Shown here piece after piece: positions 12,783 to 23,770 of a DNA stretch of 64,000 nt. Each line of letters begins with the position of its first letter. The first letter of the stretch is position 1. The DNA is taken from positions 3,720,001 to 3,784,000 of the forward strand of contig NC_085884.1 in the NCBI RefSeq assembly GCF_035222275.1. The letters are read 5' to 3'. The notes under the pieces were generated by a model. The model ran no database searches, was not told the DNA's origin, and worked only from the letters and a program-made list of their open reading frames with translations. A program made the translations under genes and the position numbers. The stretch comes from Podospora bellae-mahoneyi. Its lineage: Eukaryota > Ascomycota > Sordariomycetes > Sordariales > Podosporaceae.

Positions 12783-13455
12783 GGGAGGGTTGTTGTACAA
12801 AAGATGGGTGCTGTAAGAATGGTGTACCAGTATGGGTGGTTGGCGGTAGACGGCATCGTCTCATATTTCTCTCTCTTTTGGTTTTTCATCATCTGTTCTT
12901 AGCATGATATCAACAACAGATTTTTTTTTCTATTTTTTTTTCGGTAATAAGAATGGCATTTGGATAGGATGTTCTGGTGGTGGAATTGTCATGGGGTGTA
13001 GCGGGAGCATAGAAATATATCTGATCAACATTAAACTTGTCTTCAACTTGCTCGCTGTTGTATAGTGGACTTACACATGGTTTCGATGGCTGTGCCCCCT
13101 TGTAATCGTGAGAAATGCCAACGCAAAGTGTCAAAAGGCCCCCCCGTCCTCTAAATGTCATGGCTGAGCTCCCAGCAAGAATCCCACACGGTGACGAAGA
13201 ATGCCTACTATATTCTCCCTCTCCCCATCCACACTAGAAGATACCCCCAAATATACATCTACCCCTGTTCTTCAGAGCGCCATCCATTCCAAACCATCTA
13301 TCTCCCGATTTCGAGAATCATACATTTGCAACCCCCAAACGCCAGCCAAACAAAAAAAAACCCCTGCGCTTTCCCATCTATGACACCAAATAATACAATT
13401 CTTTTTTCCCGGTGGTCCCTGAGCACGGGAGAGAACCCACCCTTCCCTTATATCA
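12783..13455. other. Convergent 3' regions of the ACAD and SYS1 genes
   Basis: The interval lies between two converging genes and holds their 3' untranslated regions. No coding signal is seen. From about 13190 the + strand is C-rich and G-poor, so the SYS1 transcript is G-rich there. Confidence 0.5.
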
Positions 13456-14209
13456 TCACCTCGTGCCCGACCCCTCCCCCGGCGGCATATCAACCATCTC
13501 ATACCCCCCCCCACCATCCCTCCCCCTCCCCCTCCCCCGTCCCCTGCTAAACCCCTGCTCTAGATCTTCCTCCCCCTCCCCCGCCCCCCTCACATGCTCA
13601 TTCGAGTTCCTCAGCTCCCCAGGCTGCGACTGCCCCCTCGCATGCCCGTTATTGTTGCCGGCACCATTCCCCCCAAACGAAATCGGCTTCAGCTCCCTAT
13701 ACCTACACCCCCAAGTCCCGAGCACCACCCCCAGCACGCTAGCGCAGGCCATGCTCACCCACCAGGCCATGTGCTTCGGGAGCTCGCCCGTGTAGAAGGT
13801 GACGACGACGAGGTGGATGAAGTGGAGGGAGAGGGCAAAGTCGGTGACGAGTTTGGATCGGCCTATCAGAACTACTATCGCGGCGCCCCTGTACAAACAA
13901 ACAAACGTCAGTACCGGGTTGAAAATCAAAATGGGGGAGAGGAAAGGGGAAAACAAACATCAACACCCCCCCGTTCAGCATCGCGAGGAACCCGCAAAGC
14001 CACCCCTGCGTCGTGTCCCCTCTTATGCTCTGCCATCCTAGCACCAGGTCGAGGGTGAATGCTGTGCCCGCTACCAGGGCGGAGAAGAGGAGGAGGGTGA
14101 AGCTGAAGGTGTAGTACAGCGCCTGGAGGGCGAGGATCTGGGAGGCGATTTTGAGGGGGGGGAGTTCGGAGAGGGAGCCTGGGCGAGGGGGGCGGCGGCG
14201 GCGGGCCAT
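13456..14209 (-). CDS. SYS1: SYS1 family integral membrane protein (Golgi trafficking)
   Basis: Sys1 is a small multi-spanning Golgi protein that recruits the Arl3/ARFRP1 GTPase in late-Golgi to endosome traffic. Two exons on the - strand (14209-13959, 13888-13456) give 227 residues. Four hydrophobic segments are visible (around QALYYTFSFTLLLFSA, FLAMLNGGVLMGAAIVV, the LHFIHLVVVTFYTGELP segment and WWVSMACASVLGVVLG). The TDFALSLHFIHL and FYTGELP...WW motifs match the family. The C-terminal 70 residues are Gly/Arg-rich, making it longer than animal SYS1 (about 156). The junction that keeps the family frame needs a GTTTGT donor at 13958, with a TACTGAC branch site near the acceptor. The start is MARRRRPPRP; the basic N-terminus is cytosolic by inference. 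Confidence 0.85.
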
Positions 14210-14781
14210 TTTGTTATCGTCGTGTACGGTGGGTATGGAACGTCGCGCTATCGGGGCATATCTCGAGGAGGGAACGCGCGCGCGGTCGCAAAAGTCTGGA
14301 TGGGATCCGTGTACTCGGGAAGGAGCTCGGAATGCTCCTGGGGGTTTATTATGATGGGGTTGTGTCGAGCCAGTCGTCGATTATCTCTCTATCGTTTGTA
14401 TCTTGCTTCTTCGATATACCTGTCTCTCCAAAGCAGAGTGTTTCAGTCAAGTCCCCGTCGTCAAGCCCAAGGAAATGTTAAAAAAAAAAAAATTAAATGT
14501 CTGGCGCATCAAATGTCAAATGAAAAGATATCTGGCTGTGCTGTGCTATCCTCCACAGGCGCACCGCTGCAGCCCCCGTCCCGTCTAACGGTACGTGAGA
14601 TTACATAATCTAACCTTGAACATTAGTAGCCCGCCCACCCCCTTCCCCCAACCCCCAACCCCCTGGCTCCCCACATTTTCCCCAATCCCTGTTTCCGGCC
14701 GGCAACTGCCATCATCTTCAACCCTCCACCAGCACCACCACTATATCCCACTACCCGACGACAGCAAGCAAAACCGCAACA
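14210..14781. promoter_or_regulatory. Divergent promoter region between SYS1 (-) and COA6 (+)
   Basis: The 572 bases between the two start codons must contain both promoters. No coding segment is seen. The COA6 side (14630-14780) is rich in C and A, as typical of leaders in this window. Confidence 0.55.
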
Positions 14782-15316
14782 ATGGGCTGGCTATCCTCCT
14801 CCTCCCCCGAAGATCAACGCTCCCAAGAAATCCGCGCCGGCACCGTCGCCCCCTCCCGCGCCGAGCGGGCCCGCTGCTGGGAGGCCCGCGACGGGTATTT
14901 TGCCTGCCTGGACAAGAACAACATTGTGGACGCGCTGAAAGAGGAGAAAGCCGCTGGCAAGGCTTGCGGGGCGGAGGGCAAGGTTTTTGAGAGGGATTGT
15001 GCTGCTCAGTGGGTAGGTTTTCGCAGCCTTTTTTTTTTTTTTACCTTCCTTCTGTTACTGGGATGGGGTGGAGGGGCATACACAAGATATGTCTCTCAGG
15101 AGGATGGGTGGAAAGAGAAGGGTTGGAGGGAGGAGTGGTTATGAACTTTTGTTGGGTCTCGGAAGAATGTTTTACTGATACGACCGAAAAATATAGGTAA
15201 CATACTTCAAAAAGTGGCGCGTCCAAGACATCCAAAAACGTCAACGCATCAAGGAGCTCGAGGCCCAAGGCGCAAACAGGCTGGACGTGCAGACCGACTT
15301 CACGCCAAGGGGTTAA
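14782..15316 (+). CDS. COA6: Cytochrome c oxidase assembly factor 6 (CHCH protein)
   Basis: Coa6 is a small twin-cysteine protein of the mitochondrial intermembrane space that helps deliver copper to the CuA site of Cox2. Two exons (14782-15012, 15197-15316) give 116 residues. The CHCH framework is visible: RARCWEARDGYFACLDK supplies the Cx9C-type pair and KACGAEGKVFERDCAAQW the Cx10C-type pair, followed by VTYFKKWRVQD. The intron (GTAGGT donor, ATAG acceptor) falls directly after the conserved tryptophan, and splicing restores the WVTYFKK motif. No presequence is present, which fits import by the Mia40 pathway. The ending QTDFTPRG and the short N-terminal Ser-rich start are normal for fungal members. 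Confidence 0.9.
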
Positions 15317-16521
15317 AAGGGGGACTTGAGAGCAGGGGAAGGAGAAGTGTGACGATAGGAGGAAGTGTAAATGCACAATATGAACAACCTCACCAGGTTG
15401 AACGGATATCAAAATATGGAGACGGAAATACCATAGGGGAAGGAAGGAACAAGGCGTTTACAGGAGCCATATCCATAACAAGAACCACAAGATAAATAAG
15501 GGAACATTCACAACTCATCATCCAAAGCCAATAATATCAAATGATAAATGTAGTAGTATAACAACATCTATATACAATCCCCTCTCCTTCTCCCACTCCC
15601 CCCTCCCCCATCTAAATAAGCACCACCGCCCCCTCTCTCCTCTTTCGAAGAAAACCCAAACACTGTAAACCCACTCTCCTAAACAACAGCACCAAGTAAA
15701 AAAAAAATCCTATTTCAATCCCCATACAGCAAAACAACAACAAACATCCCATACATTCTCCCCACCGACCCACTCGACCATCCAAAACATTCAATGCAGA
15801 CAGGCGGTAACAAAACGTCTAAAGCACTACTGAACAACACCCCTCTTTCTAACAATAAACCGCAACCATCAACCAAGAACAAACTGTGTCTCTGTAATGA
15901 ATGAAAAGTGAATGAGAAAAAAAAGAGCGTCCATAATCAGGGTCGTCAGTCAGCCTCAGTGTAATAGTAGTCCCCTCCAACAAACATATCGGCCCGTTTG
16001 GTTGATTGTAAAAAGAATAATGTGTGTGTAATGTCTGATAAAAACTGTATGTTGAATAAGAAAGCAAGAAGAAAAAAATGAGTTTTTGTGTGTGTATGTG
16101 TCCTTGTAAGAGAGAGAGGTGTTTTGTGCAGTTGGTATCATGAGGTCTGGTTCTTCCAAGATAACGACACACAGAGAGAGACAGAGAGAGGATGAAAAGA
16201 AGGAGAGAGAAGAAAAACGACAAGAAAAGGGGGTTCCTGATCCACCCCCACCGAATTCAATCAAACGCAACAGCAACAAAAAAACGCAAAGAAACTAAGC
16301 CAAATCCATCCATCATCCTTCCCCCCTCCTTAGTAATCATTAAGCCGCTCGCTACACAACTTTCCCTTTCCTACATCCCCCTCCTCCTTCTCATCCTCAA
16401 TCCTGATCGTGACGATCGCCACCGACGAACCCGAAAACCACATCTCCCTCGTCCTCTCCCAATCCCTCTGATCAGGCGTCACCACCCTCTTGCCCTTTTC
16501 CATTGTCGAGCCGTCATCCCT
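15317..16521. other. Convergent 3' regions of COA6 and MSS4
   Basis: No gene is supported in these 1.2 kb. The part from about 15540 to 15830 is strongly G-poor on the + strand, and about 16080-16240 is rich in GA tracts. This is the shared 3' space of two converging genes. Confidence 0.5.
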
Positions 16522-19500
16522 CTAAGAACTCCCATTGACCCTCGGCAGCGGGGGCAGCGCCTTATCCAAACTATCCCTACTGATCTGGTTCTTCACATGC
16601 CCCTGATCCAACCGGCTCTTTTGGCTCCCCGACACGCTCCTCAACCCGCCACCTTGACCATACCCGCTATCCACGCTGTCTGGCTTCATCATGGTGTGAT
16701 GCGAGACGCCGCCATAGCCATGGCCCGTTTTGGGCGGCGTCGGTGGCGGTCTCCCTGAATCGCTGCCCCTACTCCTACCACCCATCAAATGGCTGGTAAA
16801 GGTCCCTGTGCGGAAATCATCACCGTCCTTTGCGGGGGTGGGCGGTCGGTGGTCGTCTTCTTGACTGAGACGACTCGTCTGTGATTTCTGACTGCGGCGG
16901 GACTTGGTTGACTGGCTTTCAGCCGCTTCCTCTACCACCGGCAGAACTGCTGTGTCTCGACGGTCACCAAGCGGCGGGGACTGATGTTTCCCGCTGCTGG
17001 AACCAGGGTTATTGGACGGAGAGGCGGTAGTTCGGAGAGTTCGATCAGGTATGTTCTCCTCGCTCGGGCTGCGATGCTCGCTTCTCCTTGCTTGCTCCTC
17101 AGCCTTTTGCATCGTGAGCTCAACCTCGGGAGATCTCATGCCCGACGACGAGGCTCCCGGTGGCGCTGGAGGGAGGTAGCTTGGTACTGGAGGAGCTGCA
17201 TTCGACGAGCGGCCCCGGAGACTATTCCAGCTGCCTACCCGTTGTCGTTCCTCCGAGGCGGCAGCAGCTGCTTGGGCCGCGTCTCTTTCTTGAGCTTCTC
17301 GCAAAGCCTCCTCCTGTGACATTGTTACGCCGTTGATAAAGTTGATGAATCTCTCGCCGTACTCATGTGGCGGGAGGGCCGAGATCTGCGTGCGATCGCT
17401 CGACAGGCCTTTCCAAAAGTGCTCGATCTTTTTGATCATGCCGTACTGTAGACATGTTAGCACACCCCCCTTCACTCTGACGAGAAACTTACGTGAGTGA
17501 GACAATCAATCACCCCCAGGTAGTAAATCTCATCCCCCGGTGCATTATCCTCATGCGTCGCCCTGAATCCTCCATCATCCTGGTTAAACACAAAGCCGGA
17601 CTTCTGCCCGTCCTCAAGCTCATCCGGCATCCGGCTACTAGTTTCACCCATGGGCACTGGCTTCTCCGTCTGGATCATCTGCCTCAGCTCTCTCGCCTTC
17701 CGCTGGTTCTCCAGCTTTGACGGCGTCCTCATCAGAACCGAGTGAGGGTTCTCATCCTCCGGAACGCCATTGCCCCCCGGGTTGAACACCCGCAACGTCT
17801 TATCCCGTAAGTTTTCCTCGTTCCCTCTCTGAAGATCGTGGATGCCTATCAGCAGCGAGTAATCCATGATGTGCAGCTTCTGCAACAACCGCACATCCTT
17901 CTGCAGTTGCTCCAAGAACATCTTCTTTTTCTGAATCCCCAGCTCAAGATGTCTCTTCCGCCGCAGCCAGTTCAGATCCTTCAGCGTTGCCCTCGGGTTG
18001 TTCGCCAGCTCCTCCTCCCTGTAGTCTCGCCCAATCGTCGAGCCCTTCAAGTCGAAAGTCTGGTGGATGTCCCGGTGTGGCGGGAACAGGTTGTTCATGA
18101 CGACAAAGTGGATCTTCTTGCCGTAGGGCATCTTGACCCGGTGAAGACCGTAAAACTGCGAAAGCAGAGTGTTGGGATTGTTGGTGACATGCTGGTAGTA
18201 ATCCTTCAAGATCTTCCTGAGAAACTTGTGCTCGGCGTGGTGGATCGTCTTGATGATGTACTTGTAGTCCCGCGAAAAGTAGAAAAAACTTCCACTCTTG
18301 CCCGGCGACCCAAGCTCTGACAAGATGTACTTACCCGTCAAGGACATGAGATAGTCGGCGGGATCGAGGCGGAACAGTGCTCGCAGGTGGCGGAAGACCC
18401 ACGGAGCATAGTCCTTGAACTTGAAGTCGTACTTGGCCGACGGCACCAGTTCGTTTCCGGCACTTTCTGAATGTTAGCTTAGCTTCCTGGAGTTGCCGAT
18501 CGTTCCACTCACATATCGAAAGTAGACTTCTGCTTGACGTCGAAGTCGGCGTCCGTCAGCTGCCGGTCAAGTTTCGCGTTGGTTCTCGACACGGCCACAC
18601 GGATGCCAGTCAACATATTGTATGCCGTCACCCAGTTCGCGTGCGTCTCATCCACCTTTGTCCCGACCAGGACCCTGTCATCATCCTCAATTTCCCTCCT
18701 TCTTCTCTTGGTAGCGCGCTTTTGCCTGTACGCTTCGGCCCACCGCATGGCATCTTCATCCGGCATCACCTCATGGTGGGCCTCCGAGTGCAGAGATCTC
18801 GTGTTCCTCCTAGCCAAACTCAACGATGCTCTCCTAACTCCGCCGCCAATTGTGGGCGAGAATCTGCCGCTAGCATAACCCTCGGCCCCATCCCGCGATC
18901 CGCGCCCTTGTGTTACCTTGGGAACCTCGAGTGTGTGACGGTGCTTGATCCCAGGGGCAGGTGGTGGTGGTGGTGCTAGCGGGCCTGAGGCAGTCGGGCC
19001 AGGAAATGGAGGGGAGGAATATCTGTGTGGCGCCTTTTGGGTTTTCGGTTCCGGGCTTAAAGAATCGGACGTCGCGGTCGAAGCGTTGACAGGCAAGGTT
19101 GCTACCGACGACTCGTTGTTATCCTGAACTGTGCGAATGCCCCCATTACTCATAGGCCGCGCATATGGGTCGGCCTGCGCGGTACCGTTACCGTCGAGTC
19201 CTGAACTGACAGATATCCGCGGAAAGGCCTCTTGCGGGCTCGATGTTGTTGAATCATTCCCCCTTCCATTAGCCTTTAGCGTCCTGTCCACCAACACTGT
19301 CGAATTGCCATTCGGTAGTGGTTTGCGGCTCGTCGAGTCGATCGTGGTGTTGCCCACTCCGTTCGTCAATGCTCCAGCAGGACTGCCATTTGGCAGCGTG
19401 TTCATACTTGGGGGAGCCTTTTTCGGATATTCCCCATTCACGTCCTGGATGAGTCGCGTTCGCGGGTCGGCAGAGGCCTCGGAGGTTTGTGAAGAATTAG

Positions 19501-19681
19501 ACGAGTTGTAGGAGCTCTCGTCGAAGCTCTCGTTGGATGTGTGCGAGTGTGGCTGGCGCGCAACGTGTACATTGACTTTGCCGGGGTTCGACAGGCCGTA
19601 CTGGGCGGCTTGATCGAGGTGCACGAGGCCTGAGGATTGGGAGTCGATTGCCGCACTTCCGTCCGGCAGGAAGGAGGGCAT
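16522..19681 (-). CDS. MSS4: Phosphatidylinositol 4-phosphate 5-kinase (MSS4/its3 type)
   Basis: The enzyme makes PI(4,5)P2 at the plasma membrane and controls actin, endocytosis and polarity. Three exons on the - strand (19681-18513, 18462-17493, 17445-16522) give 1020 residues. Residues 1-380 are Ser/Pro/Asn-rich and disordered. The kinase core (about 390-760) starts [17 protein letters not shown] and shows [14 protein letters not shown], the lysine of [30 protein letters not shown] and the activation segment [14 protein letters not shown], which is split by intron 2. The tail (760-1020) is low in complexity with Pro-rich and Ser-rich stretches. Intron 1 must use an AAAG acceptor at 18463; the CAG four bases earlier would shift frame. 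MPSFLPDG is the first ATG in this frame. The symbol follows yeast. Confidence 0.92.
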
Positions 19682-21892
19682 CGCGTGTCGGGTCGTGAGA
19701 TTGGGGGGAGGAGGCTTCTGGCTGTTCCAAGATTCGATTGATATTACGGACGGTCGGCAGTGGCGCACATGCTCTCTCACACTCTCTCGACAACTCAACA
19801 CAGACACGGGGTGATTGGCAAAGGGAAGGGGGCAGGGGCAGGACAGCGTCAAACAGGAGAACAAGGAGGTGTAGTCGGAATTGATGATGATGATGATGGA
19901 TGGGTTCCGCCGCGTCGGGCTCGATTCGTCGGCTTTGGGATGCGAAATGGAGGGAAGGGCAAAAGCAAGGCCGAGCGGATTGATTGTGTCGACGGTCGGT
20001 TGTGGTTCAGCTGGTCTGGGCGGGAATCTTTGCTGCGCAGGGGCCGAAAGAACAAGCAGAACGCCGCTTGGCGGTACGGTACGGAGCAACAGAGTGTGTC
20101 CGCTGTCGTGGCATTCGCTCTCAGGCTTTACTTGTTCTCTTCTGGTCCTCACAGCGTAGGTAGATCAACAAATTGGAAGGATTCATGAGTATTTTGATTA
20201 GGGACGAAAAGAAATAGGAAAAAAAACTCCGTCGGTGCTGTGCTGTGCTGTACTGTGCTGCGCTGTGGTGCTGCGCTGTAGCCAGGCGCAGTGCTCTCGG
20301 TTTAGGTAGTTACCTGTAAAAAGCCCAGACCACCCCGCCATTTCAAAACTCCAGTGGTCAGCAACAATCCCCGTTGCGAGGCGACACGGGACTCGGCGCC
20401 GAGACAAACGCACCCCGTTGCTTTTGACCTTGCGACGATCACCAGTTTTCAAAGAGTGCATTTCCGCTGGCTTTAGGGAATATTCCGGGTTTTTCAAACT
20501 ATATGTCTTCCTTTTCTCCTGATCAGTCTGCCTACGTAGAACTGAAATGGCTGGAAAAGAGAGGGCATTCCCAGAGCACCATCCCCCTTATCTCTCTCCA
20601 AAACTGGTCGGCCGACCCCATTGCCCGACCTTCCGTTCAAAGGTGATCTCCCGTGCTTCGCGGTTTTCACTCTCCCCCCCAAGCAATTACATCATTTTTG
20701 TACATCCTTGGTCCCCAAATCAACCGGGCTGCCTCTCGTTTATTTACCACCATCATCAACAAAACAGTGGGTTTTGCCGTGTCAAGTTTGCCCATAAAAT
20801 CCCACTTGCTCATTTAAAGCAACGGCTTCCCCTGTCTCTGGCTGCTCCGTCCGTCGGGCCTTCGGCGCCTGAAAAGGAGGCTTGGTCCCTGGCATTCCTG
20901 GGTACAGGATATATGTAGCTAGGCCCAGTGTCGAGACGACTATATTCTGTCCGCAGCCCAGCCATACAGAGCCCTTTGTTCCCACATGGCAGATACCAAG
21001 ACGGAAGACGGCAACAGCGGCAACAAAACCCTCCTTTTGCACACATTGTCAATCCCTTCTCGCCAAAAAAGTCAGCTGTTTCAAACCCCTCAAAATCATC
21101 TGTCATGAGTATTCTCTCCTTTCTCAACGGAGTTTCCCGTCAACCCCGTCTGCGCTCTGCAGAAACTGTTCTCGCTTGCCTGTCCCAAATTCCCGGTCGT
21201 GCAGCTTGTTAGCGTCGTCGTGGAGGCTGAAGGCGGAGTTTGTAAGATTGCAGAAGGGAGTTTCTATTTCTGGCATGTCAGTCAGCCAGCCCCCCTGAAT
21301 ACTATCGCAGCCTTGTTTTCTTTTGGGACTTCCAGAAGGTTTCTTGATCAGGCTTATGAAAAGAATGAGACAGATGCTGGATGAAGACAGAAAGGATATA
21401 GTATCACAGGTGTCCCGATTTGCATTCATCTTCACAAAACAATTAGTATAAGCTAGCCATCTTTTTAGCCCCTATCAGCCACGGCGTCTACACATATATT
21501 TATAACCATCCATTGACTGATTTTCTCACCATCCCTATTCCATCCACAGCATACAAGTCCAAGAATAGTGTCAACTTCAATCGTGAGTTCAATTTGCGTC
21601 TGTCTCACTAGGTATCTCGTGCTCGTGCTCCCAAATCCCGTGCTTTCGCTCGTCATCCCATGCAAAAATGTTGCCAGTTACAATGGAAAAAAAAACCCAT
21701 CCAATCCAATCAAAAAGAGTCCCCGTGTTCCCATCCATGACATGACCACCACATATTCTCCCATCGCGGGGTATCCCGCCAAAAAGAAACAAAACACATC
21801 CATACAATGCAACCCAAGATGCAGATGCCAACATGTAGAAAACAAGGTATGCCCATCATCACCCATCATGCCCTTCAACCTCGCCCCAACCC
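19682..21892. other. Promoter region of MSS4 and 3' side of allantoinase
   Basis: Two kilobases without a supported gene. A GAT run (about 19882-19900) and an imperfect GCTGT pentamer repeat (20236-20280) lie on the MSS4 side, in or near its promoter and leader. The segment from about 20500 to 21890 contains only short frames of no recognisable content and probably includes the allantoinase 3' region. Confidence 0.5.
20236..20280 (+). repeat. Imperfect GCTGT pentamer repeat
   Basis: About eight units of a GCTGT-like pentamer occur in tandem with point differences (GTACT, GCGCT, GGTGC). The repeat lies about 560 bases upstream of the MSS4 start codon. Confidence 0.85.
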
Positions 21893-23770
21893 TTAAGCAG
21901 TCCTCCTCTCAACAATCGCCTCCCCCCTCGGCTTCCCCCCGACAAACCCCCCTCCCACGGCGCCAAGCTGGAAAACCTTCTCCCCCCTAACCCAACTCTC
22001 CCTCACCCGTCCAACAAACTCCCTCCCCTCCCACGGCGACACCTTATTCTTCCACCTCATCTCCCCGCTCCTCAACACCCACCTCTCCTCGCCATCAAAC
22101 ACGCAAAAATCCGCGTCGTGCCCGACCTTGATCGCGCCCTTGCGGTGATACAGCCCCACCTGCTGCGCCGTGGCCTGCGAGCACATCCTTACCATGTCCA
22201 CCAGATCCGGCGCCGGCAACCCGTGAGCGGCTCTGTCAGTGGCGATGGTGTGCAGGATGGGAAGACCAAGGCCGACAGAGGAAATCCCGCCCCAGGCGGC
22301 GAAGAAGTCGCCTTGGTTGGTGTTTGTGATGGGGAGGAGACGTTGTTGGGGGGCGGGGTTGGGGTGGTGGGTTGTGTCGGCGCAGCATGTGGTAGCAGCG
22401 GTGGTGGAAAGGGGGTTGGTGGGCTGCTCCTCGATGGGGGAGGGGGTTTCCGACGCAAGAGTCATCACCACGCCTGAATCCGTCGGCTTCAGCTCTGGCC
22501 GGGAGGAGGCGTGGGAGCAAGACTTGTCGTGGGTTTGATCAGAGGGCAAAGTCATATCAACACCGGAGTCGGAGTGATGCATATTCGGCCTCAGCGAATC
22601 ATCATTCACCGTCTGAAGATGCGGAGGCAGCAGCTTCAGCTCTGGCGTGCAAGGGCTGTGGTCAGAAACAATAGTCTTGATGCACCCCTCCCCTTGCGCC
22701 TCAACAATCTCCTCCCACAGCCGGTCTTGGTTGGTCTGCGACCGGATGGGAGGGCAGCACTTGTGACGGGTGTCGCCGTCTTCGATGTCATCTGCCGCGA
22801 GGCCGAGGTAGTGGAAGCATGTCTCGGCCGTGATGTTGACGCCTTCCTTGCGAGCATTGCGGAGGATGGGGATCGCCTCTACGGCGGAGAGGTGGACGAT
22901 GTGGAGGTGCAGCTTGGGTGCCAGCTCGGCCAGGGAGACGATCTCCTCGATGGCATACGTCTCAAAGGCTGGGGGGCGAGACTCCAAGAAGGTGCTGTAG
23001 CTGAAGAGATCGCCTTTGGGGGCGAGAGGTGGGTCAGAGATTTGGACGTAATCGCCCACAGACTCGGTGATGGGGGGGAGCATCTCGGCATGGAACATCA
23101 AGGTGGTGGGGGAGTCTTTGAGTGTGGTCATGGCCAAGGCGATGTCTTTGGAGGACACGGCTGGGAACTCATCCACCTGTGATTGGGTTAGCTGACTGAC
23201 TGGATGGCTGGACATAGATCTGATAGGGAATAGGATGGGGTGACTAACACCAGAGTCGATAAGGAAACCCTTGAAGCCACGCACACCAGCCTCGACCAGC
23301 GGGAGCAGCTCGCCTGCGTTGCCGGGGATGACACCTCCGTAGAAGCCGACGTCGACCCAGCATTGGCCCTGGCTAGCACGAAGCTTCTCTTGGAACCCTG
23401 CTAGGGTGGTGGTGGGCGGGATGGCGTTGAGCGGCATGTCGATAACGGTCGTGACACCGCCAGAGGCGGCTGCCTTAGTGCCCGTGTTGAAGCCCTCCCA
23501 CTCGGTACGGCCCGGCTCGTTGAGGTGGACATGGGCGTCTACCAGACCCGGGAGTAGGAACTTGGGGCTGAGGTCATTGTATGTGGTGTTGGGGGGGAAA
23601 GAGCTCCTGGGCAAAACTTCACGGACTACGGAGAGAATCTTGCCGGTCACCGGTGATACAGTGACGGTGGCTGGTGTGAGAAGGAGGGTGTCATCTGGGA
23701 GTGTGATGATGGTGTTTGTCGAGGCCAGCACCACAAGGGGCTGCTCGTTCTGTTGGAGCGTGGTAGCCAT
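21893..23770 (-). CDS. Allantoinase with internal low-complexity insertion
   Basis: Allantoinase (yeast Dal1) hydrolyses allantoin to allantoate in purine nitrogen use. Two exons on the - strand (23770-23249, 23176-21893) give 601 residues against about 460 in yeast. The amidohydrolase metal site is complete: His80/His82 in DAHVHLNEPGR, Lys167 (carbamylated in the family) in GFKGFLIDSG, His203 in FHAE, His269 in HIVHLS and Asp346 in IVSDHSPCTPELK. About 105 residues (358-462) are inserted between that Asp motif and GDFFAAWGGISS. They are Ser/Thr/Pro-rich with two DSGV[DV]MTL copies 30 residues apart. The 72-nt intron (GTTAGT donor, CTAAC branch) lacks an in-frame stop. GATA motifs upstream suggest nitrogen control. 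The hydantoinase-family alternative is unlikely given the DAL1-like motifs. Confidence 0.92.
   Translation of the reverse strand: MATTLQQNEQPLVVLASTNTIITLPDDTLLLTPATVTVSPVTGKILSVVREVLPRSSFPPNTTYNDLSPKFLLPGLVDAHVHLNEPGRTEWEGFNTGTKAAASGGVTTVIDMPLNAIPPTTTLAGFQEKLRASQGQCWVDVGFYGGVIPGNAGELLPLVEAGVRGFKGFLIDSGVSHPILFPIRSMSSHPVSQLTQSQVDEFPAVSSKDIALAMTTLKDSPTTLMFHAEMLPPITESVGDYVQISDPPLAPKGDLFSYSTFLESRPPAFETYAIEEIVSLAELAPKLHLHIVHLSAVEAIPILRNARKEGVNITAETCFHYLGLAADDIEDGDTRHKCCPPIRSQTNQDRLWEEIVEAQGEGCIKTIVSDHSPCTPELKLLPPHLQTVNDDSLRPNMHHSDSGVDMTLPSDQTHDKSCSHASSRPELKPTDSGVVMTLASETPSPIEEQPTNPLSTTAATTCCADTTHHPNPAPQQRLLPITNTNQGDFFAAWGGISSVGLGLPILHTIATDRAAHGLPAPDLVDMVRMCSQATAQQVGLYHRKGAIKVGHDADFCVFDGEERWVLRSGEMRWKNKVSPWEGREFVGRVRESWVRGEKVFQLGAVGGGFVGGKPRGEAIVERRTA
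22313..22627 (-). other. Insertion within allantoinase coding sequence
   Basis: This stretch encodes residues 358-462, which interrupt an otherwise ordinary allantoinase fold after the metal-binding Asp motif. It is Ser/Thr/Pro/His-rich and contains two copies of (S/T)DSGV(D/V)MTL(P/A)S(D/E) at about residues 376-387 and 406-417. Their DNA differs at many synonymous sites, so the similarity is at protein level. Confidence 0.75.

Noticed and set aside
11499-12800. 433-codon open frame on the - strand opposite the acyl-CoA dehydrogenase exon
   Set aside because: It is the antisense of a strongly C-ending coding exon, which lacks stops in this frame by composition. Its translation is Leu/Asp/Val-rich without any family motif.
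19682-20152. In-frame extension of MSS4 upstream of 19681
   Set aside because: The frame is open but contains no ATG before MPSFLPDG, and its translation looks like leader sequence.
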